From the NCBI GenBank assembly GCA_036398215.1, contig DASWHK010000247.1, positions 1 through 14,885 of the forward strand: 14,885 nt of DNA, read 5' to 3'. The position numbers and the translations under genes were made by a program. Numbering within the stretch: position 1 is the first letter of the stretch; every line of letters begins with the position of its first letter. This document shows, in pieces, positions 13,031 to 14,885 of this stretch. Below the pieces are notes generated by a model, which saw nothing but the letters and a program-made list of their open reading frames with translations, was not told the DNA's origin and ran no database searches. Source of the stretch: DASWHK01 sp036398215. GTDB taxonomy: Bacteria > Acidobacteriota > UBA890.

Positions 13031-14885
13031 CTAGCGGGCCCCGCGCCGGCGGCGCAGCCACCATTCCGCGCCCAGGCAGAGTGCGAACGGCACGATCCAC
13101 CAGGCGCTGCGCATCGGGCGGACGCTGACGGTGATCGAGTCGGGGAGCAGGGCCGTTTCGAGGGCGACGATCAGATCGTCGAGGCGCGCCGCCGGAATCA
13201 CCTCGCCACCGTGCGCGGAGGCCCAGGCATCGAGCAGCTCCGGGCTGCTCTTCGCCGCGGCGGCCGCGTCACCGGCGACGAGCAGGTCGGCCTCGCCGTA
13301 GAGCCGTGCCTCTTCCCGCGCCAGAGCTCCGGCCCCGCGCGCCGGATCCCCGGCCTCGCTCACCCGGACCACGGCCTCGCCTGCCGGGTCCCCGGTCGCC
13401 GAAGCGCGCTGTTCGCCGGCCTCGACCACCCATCGATAGAAGCCGGGCTCGTCCGGGAGCCGGAGCCGGCCGTGAAAGCGGCCGGGGGCGGCCGGCCAGA
13501 GCCTTACGGCAGCGGGCGCCGCGCCTCCCTCGAGCCGGGCGCTCACGCGTGCCTCGGCATCGGTGCCGGCGCTGAGGGCGATGTCGCGCAGCGTCACCTC
13601 GAGGAGCACGGTTTCGCCGGGGCGACCGACGCGGGGCTCGGCGTGCAGCTCGATCGCCGCCGGTGCGGCCGCCGCGGCATTGGCGACGACGCGGCGCCAG
13701 AACTCGTCGAACCGGGACGAGCCGGCGCCCCGGAAGCGCCAGGCGTCGAGGGCGCCGCTGACCACCAGGCGCCCGGCGCCGACCGGGAGCTGCCAGACCA
13801 CCGGATCGATGCCTGACGTCGCTTCGATTCCCGCCAGCACCAACGCCCCGGAGGGCAGCGGGTCCACCACCGCCAGCTCCGATGCTTGCAGCCAGTCCTC
13901 CGCTTGCTGCCAGTCCTCGGTCCGCTGCCGGTCCGCTTGCTGCCGGTCCTCGGCCCGCTGCCGTTCCGCTTGCCGCCAGTCCTCGGCCCGCGCCCCGTCC
14001 GCTCGCGGCCACTGTTCCCCGCCGCCGCCGATCAGGGTCGCCGGCGCCGGGCTCAAGCGCTCCTCCCATCCCCGGGTCCCGGCGAGGTCGGCGACGGCCC
14101 CCGGGGCGCCGTCGATCAGCGCCACCACGGAGCCGCCGCGGCGGCGCATGAACGCGGCCAGCGCGTCGGTGTCGGCGGCGCCGAGGGCGTCCGGGGCGCC
14201 GGCGATCACGACGTCGATCCCACCCAGCGCCTCCAGATCGCCGAGGCCCGGCGGGGAGCCCGACGTCACCAGCGACCGGGGCGACGTGTCGACGCGCGCC
14301 GACAGCTCGAAGCGGGGATCGCGCTCCAGCGCCCGGCGCACGAACGTCGACGACCACGAGGGCCGCGGGTCGTAGACCAGCACTCGCCAGGGGTCCTGCT
14401 GGACGGTCACGAGCGAGTCGGCCCAGGCGCCGCCGGCGACGACGCGGAGATGGTGAGGGCCGGGCGTGGCGGGGATGAACGTGAGGGTCGCGGCGAGCAC
14501 CTCGGCGGATCGTGGCGGTGACCCTGCGGGCCCTTGCCGCTCGCTTCGTCCCTGGGAGCCCGAGGGCCCTTGCCGCTCGCTTCGTCCCTGGGAGCCCGAG
14601 GTCCCCTGCGGCTCGCTTCGTCCCTCGGAGCCCGAGGGCCCCGCGTTGGCGTCGGAACCCGGGCTCGAGATCGTCTGCCGGTCGGCAACCAGGCCGTCGA
14701 CGTGCAGCTCGACGACGATCTCGGCGCCGGGCTCCAGGCCGGCGCCGGGACGCAGCACGACGCCGACCGGGACCCGGGCGTTCAGCGGCGCCCGCGCCGG
14801 CGCCCGGACCTCGACGATGGCGATCTGCTCGCCGCTGGCGTCGCCGGTAACCACGAAGCCCGGCAGCCCGGCGGCCGGCGGCACG
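13031..14885 (-). CDS. BatA/GATase-like membrane protein (5' partial)
   Basis: The frame is open to the right edge, so the N-terminus is missing; 617 residues are visible. Order of parts: a beta-rich section (IVEVRAPARAPLNARVPVGV), a Ser/Gly/Gln-rich linker with tandem repeats, then WRVLVYDPRPSWSSTFVRRA and IDVVIAGAPDALGAADTDAL, which read as a class I glutamine-amidotransferase-like fold without an evident catalytic triad. A charged repeat linker comes next, then PVGAGRLVVSGALDAWRF and DEFWRRVVANA, then a beta-rich domain. It ends with one membrane segment (AWWIVPFALCLGAEWWL) and a basic tail. This layout is typical of large BatA-type proteins in MoxR/DUF58/DUF4159 clusters. The bulk is predicted to be outside the membrane with a short cytoplasmic end. 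Function unknown; envelope assembly or stress is an inference from cluster context. Confidence 0.8.
   Translation of the reverse strand, partial: VPPAAGLPGFVVTGDASGEQIAIVEVRAPARAPLNARVPVGVVLRPGAGLEPGAEIVVELHVDGLVADRQTISSPGSDANAGPSGSEGRSEPQGTSGSQGRSERQGPSGSQGRSERQGPAGSPPRSAEVLAATLTFIPATPGPHHLRVVAGGAWADSLVTVQQDPWRVLVYDPRPSWSSTFVRRALERDPRFELSARVDTSPRSLVTSGSPPGLGDLEALGGIDVVIAGAPDALGAADTDALAAFMRRRGGSVVALIDGAPGAVADLAGTRGWEERLSPAPATLIGGGGEQWPRADGARAEDWRQAERQRAEDRQQADRQRTEDWQQAEDWLQASELAVVDPLPSGALVLAGIEATSGIDPVVWQLPVGAGRLVVSGALDAWRFRGAGSSRFDEFWRRVVANAAAAAPAAIELHAEPRVGRPGETVLLEVTLRDIALSAGTDAEARVSARLEGGAAPAAVRLWPAAPGRFHGRLRLPDEPGFYRWVVEAGEQRASATGDPAGEAVVRVSEAGDPARGAGALAREEARLYGEADLLVAGDAAAAAKSSPELLDAWASAHGGEVIPAARLDDLIVALETALLPDSITVSVRPMRSAWWIVPFALCLGAEWWLRRRRGAR
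13892..13990 (-). repeat. Three 33-bp in-frame tandem repeats
   Basis: Units at 13990-13958, 13957-13925 and 13924-13892 encode RAEDWRQAERQ, RAEDRQQADRQ and RTEDWQQAEDW. The charged, Gln-rich 11-residue unit is predicted to be helical. It interrupts the GATase-like part and the later beta-rich part of the membrane protein. Confidence 0.85.
14528..14635 (-). repeat. Three 36-bp in-frame tandem repeats
   Basis: Units at 14528-14563, 14564-14599 and 14600-14635 encode a 12-residue unit of the type GSQGRSERQGPS. The first two units are identical over 36 bp and the third differs at a few positions, which suggests recent expansion by slippage. The unit forms a disordered linker in the membrane protein. 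Confidence 0.9.

Noticed and set aside
12305..13816. 503-codon plus-strand frame opposite mazEF and the BatA-like gene
   Set aside because: It crosses three real minus-strand features and has no recognisable domain.
13892..14635. Tandem repeats considered as a CRISPR array
   Set aside because: Units are contiguous without spacers, are multiples of three and are translated in frame in the membrane protein.

Overview
The window is high-GC, gene-dense bacterial DNA. The gene families point to an Acidobacteriota bacterium, most likely of the Vicinamibacteria type. They include a Ser/Thr kinase fused to a TolB/WD40-like propeller, a 'VWFA-related' secreted protein of the family best known from Acidobacteria, a TldD/TldE pair in which the TldD homologue carries a twin-arginine signal, a DUF4159 protein, and a BatA-like membrane protein. 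This assignment rests on family content only; no rRNA or marker gene lies in the window.

Layout: a 5'-truncated kinase-propeller protein (1-2397, +) converges on a TPR protein (2472-3233, -). Next come a truncated VWA-like ORF (3205-3570, -) and a Phd/PIN toxin-antitoxin pair (3586-4232, -) with an unusually clear, apparently leaderless promoter. A large VWFA-related secreted protein (4362-6518, -) follows. It diverges across about 350 bp of repeat-containing DNA from a Tat-type DUF4159 protein (6870-7634, +). A second toxin-antitoxin pair, with the PIN toxin first and a ribbon-helix-helix-like antitoxin second (7712-8382, +), converges on the TldD/TldE operon (tldE-like 10202-11737, tldD-like 8443-10113, both -). 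Upstream of that operon is a patch of toxin-antitoxin debris (a GNAT toxin with its middle deleted, a frameshifted DUF2283 and the last 18 codons of a DUF4258-like toxin; 11815-12324, -). An intact mazEF pair (12326-12922, -) comes next, then the 3' part of a BatA/GATase-like membrane protein that runs off the right edge (13031-14885, -).

Working interpretation: the backbone is a set of envelope-facing genes (TldDE, DUF4159, the BatA-like protein, VWFA-related protein and kinase-propeller). Intact and decaying toxin-antitoxin modules occupy several of the junctions between them. Three points most deserve a second look. First, a 35-bp direct repeat (31 of 35 identical) brackets the 3-kb segment holding the Phd/PIN pair and the VWFA-related gene. 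Second, the TldDE pair is unusual: one partner has a Tat signal and the other does not, both have Gly/Arg-rich inserts, and the TldD homologue appears to lack the C-terminal cysteine I recall from canonical TldD. Third, at least five toxin-antitoxin systems, intact or dead, lie within 10 kb. I saw no tRNA, rRNA, CRISPR array, transposase or phage gene.
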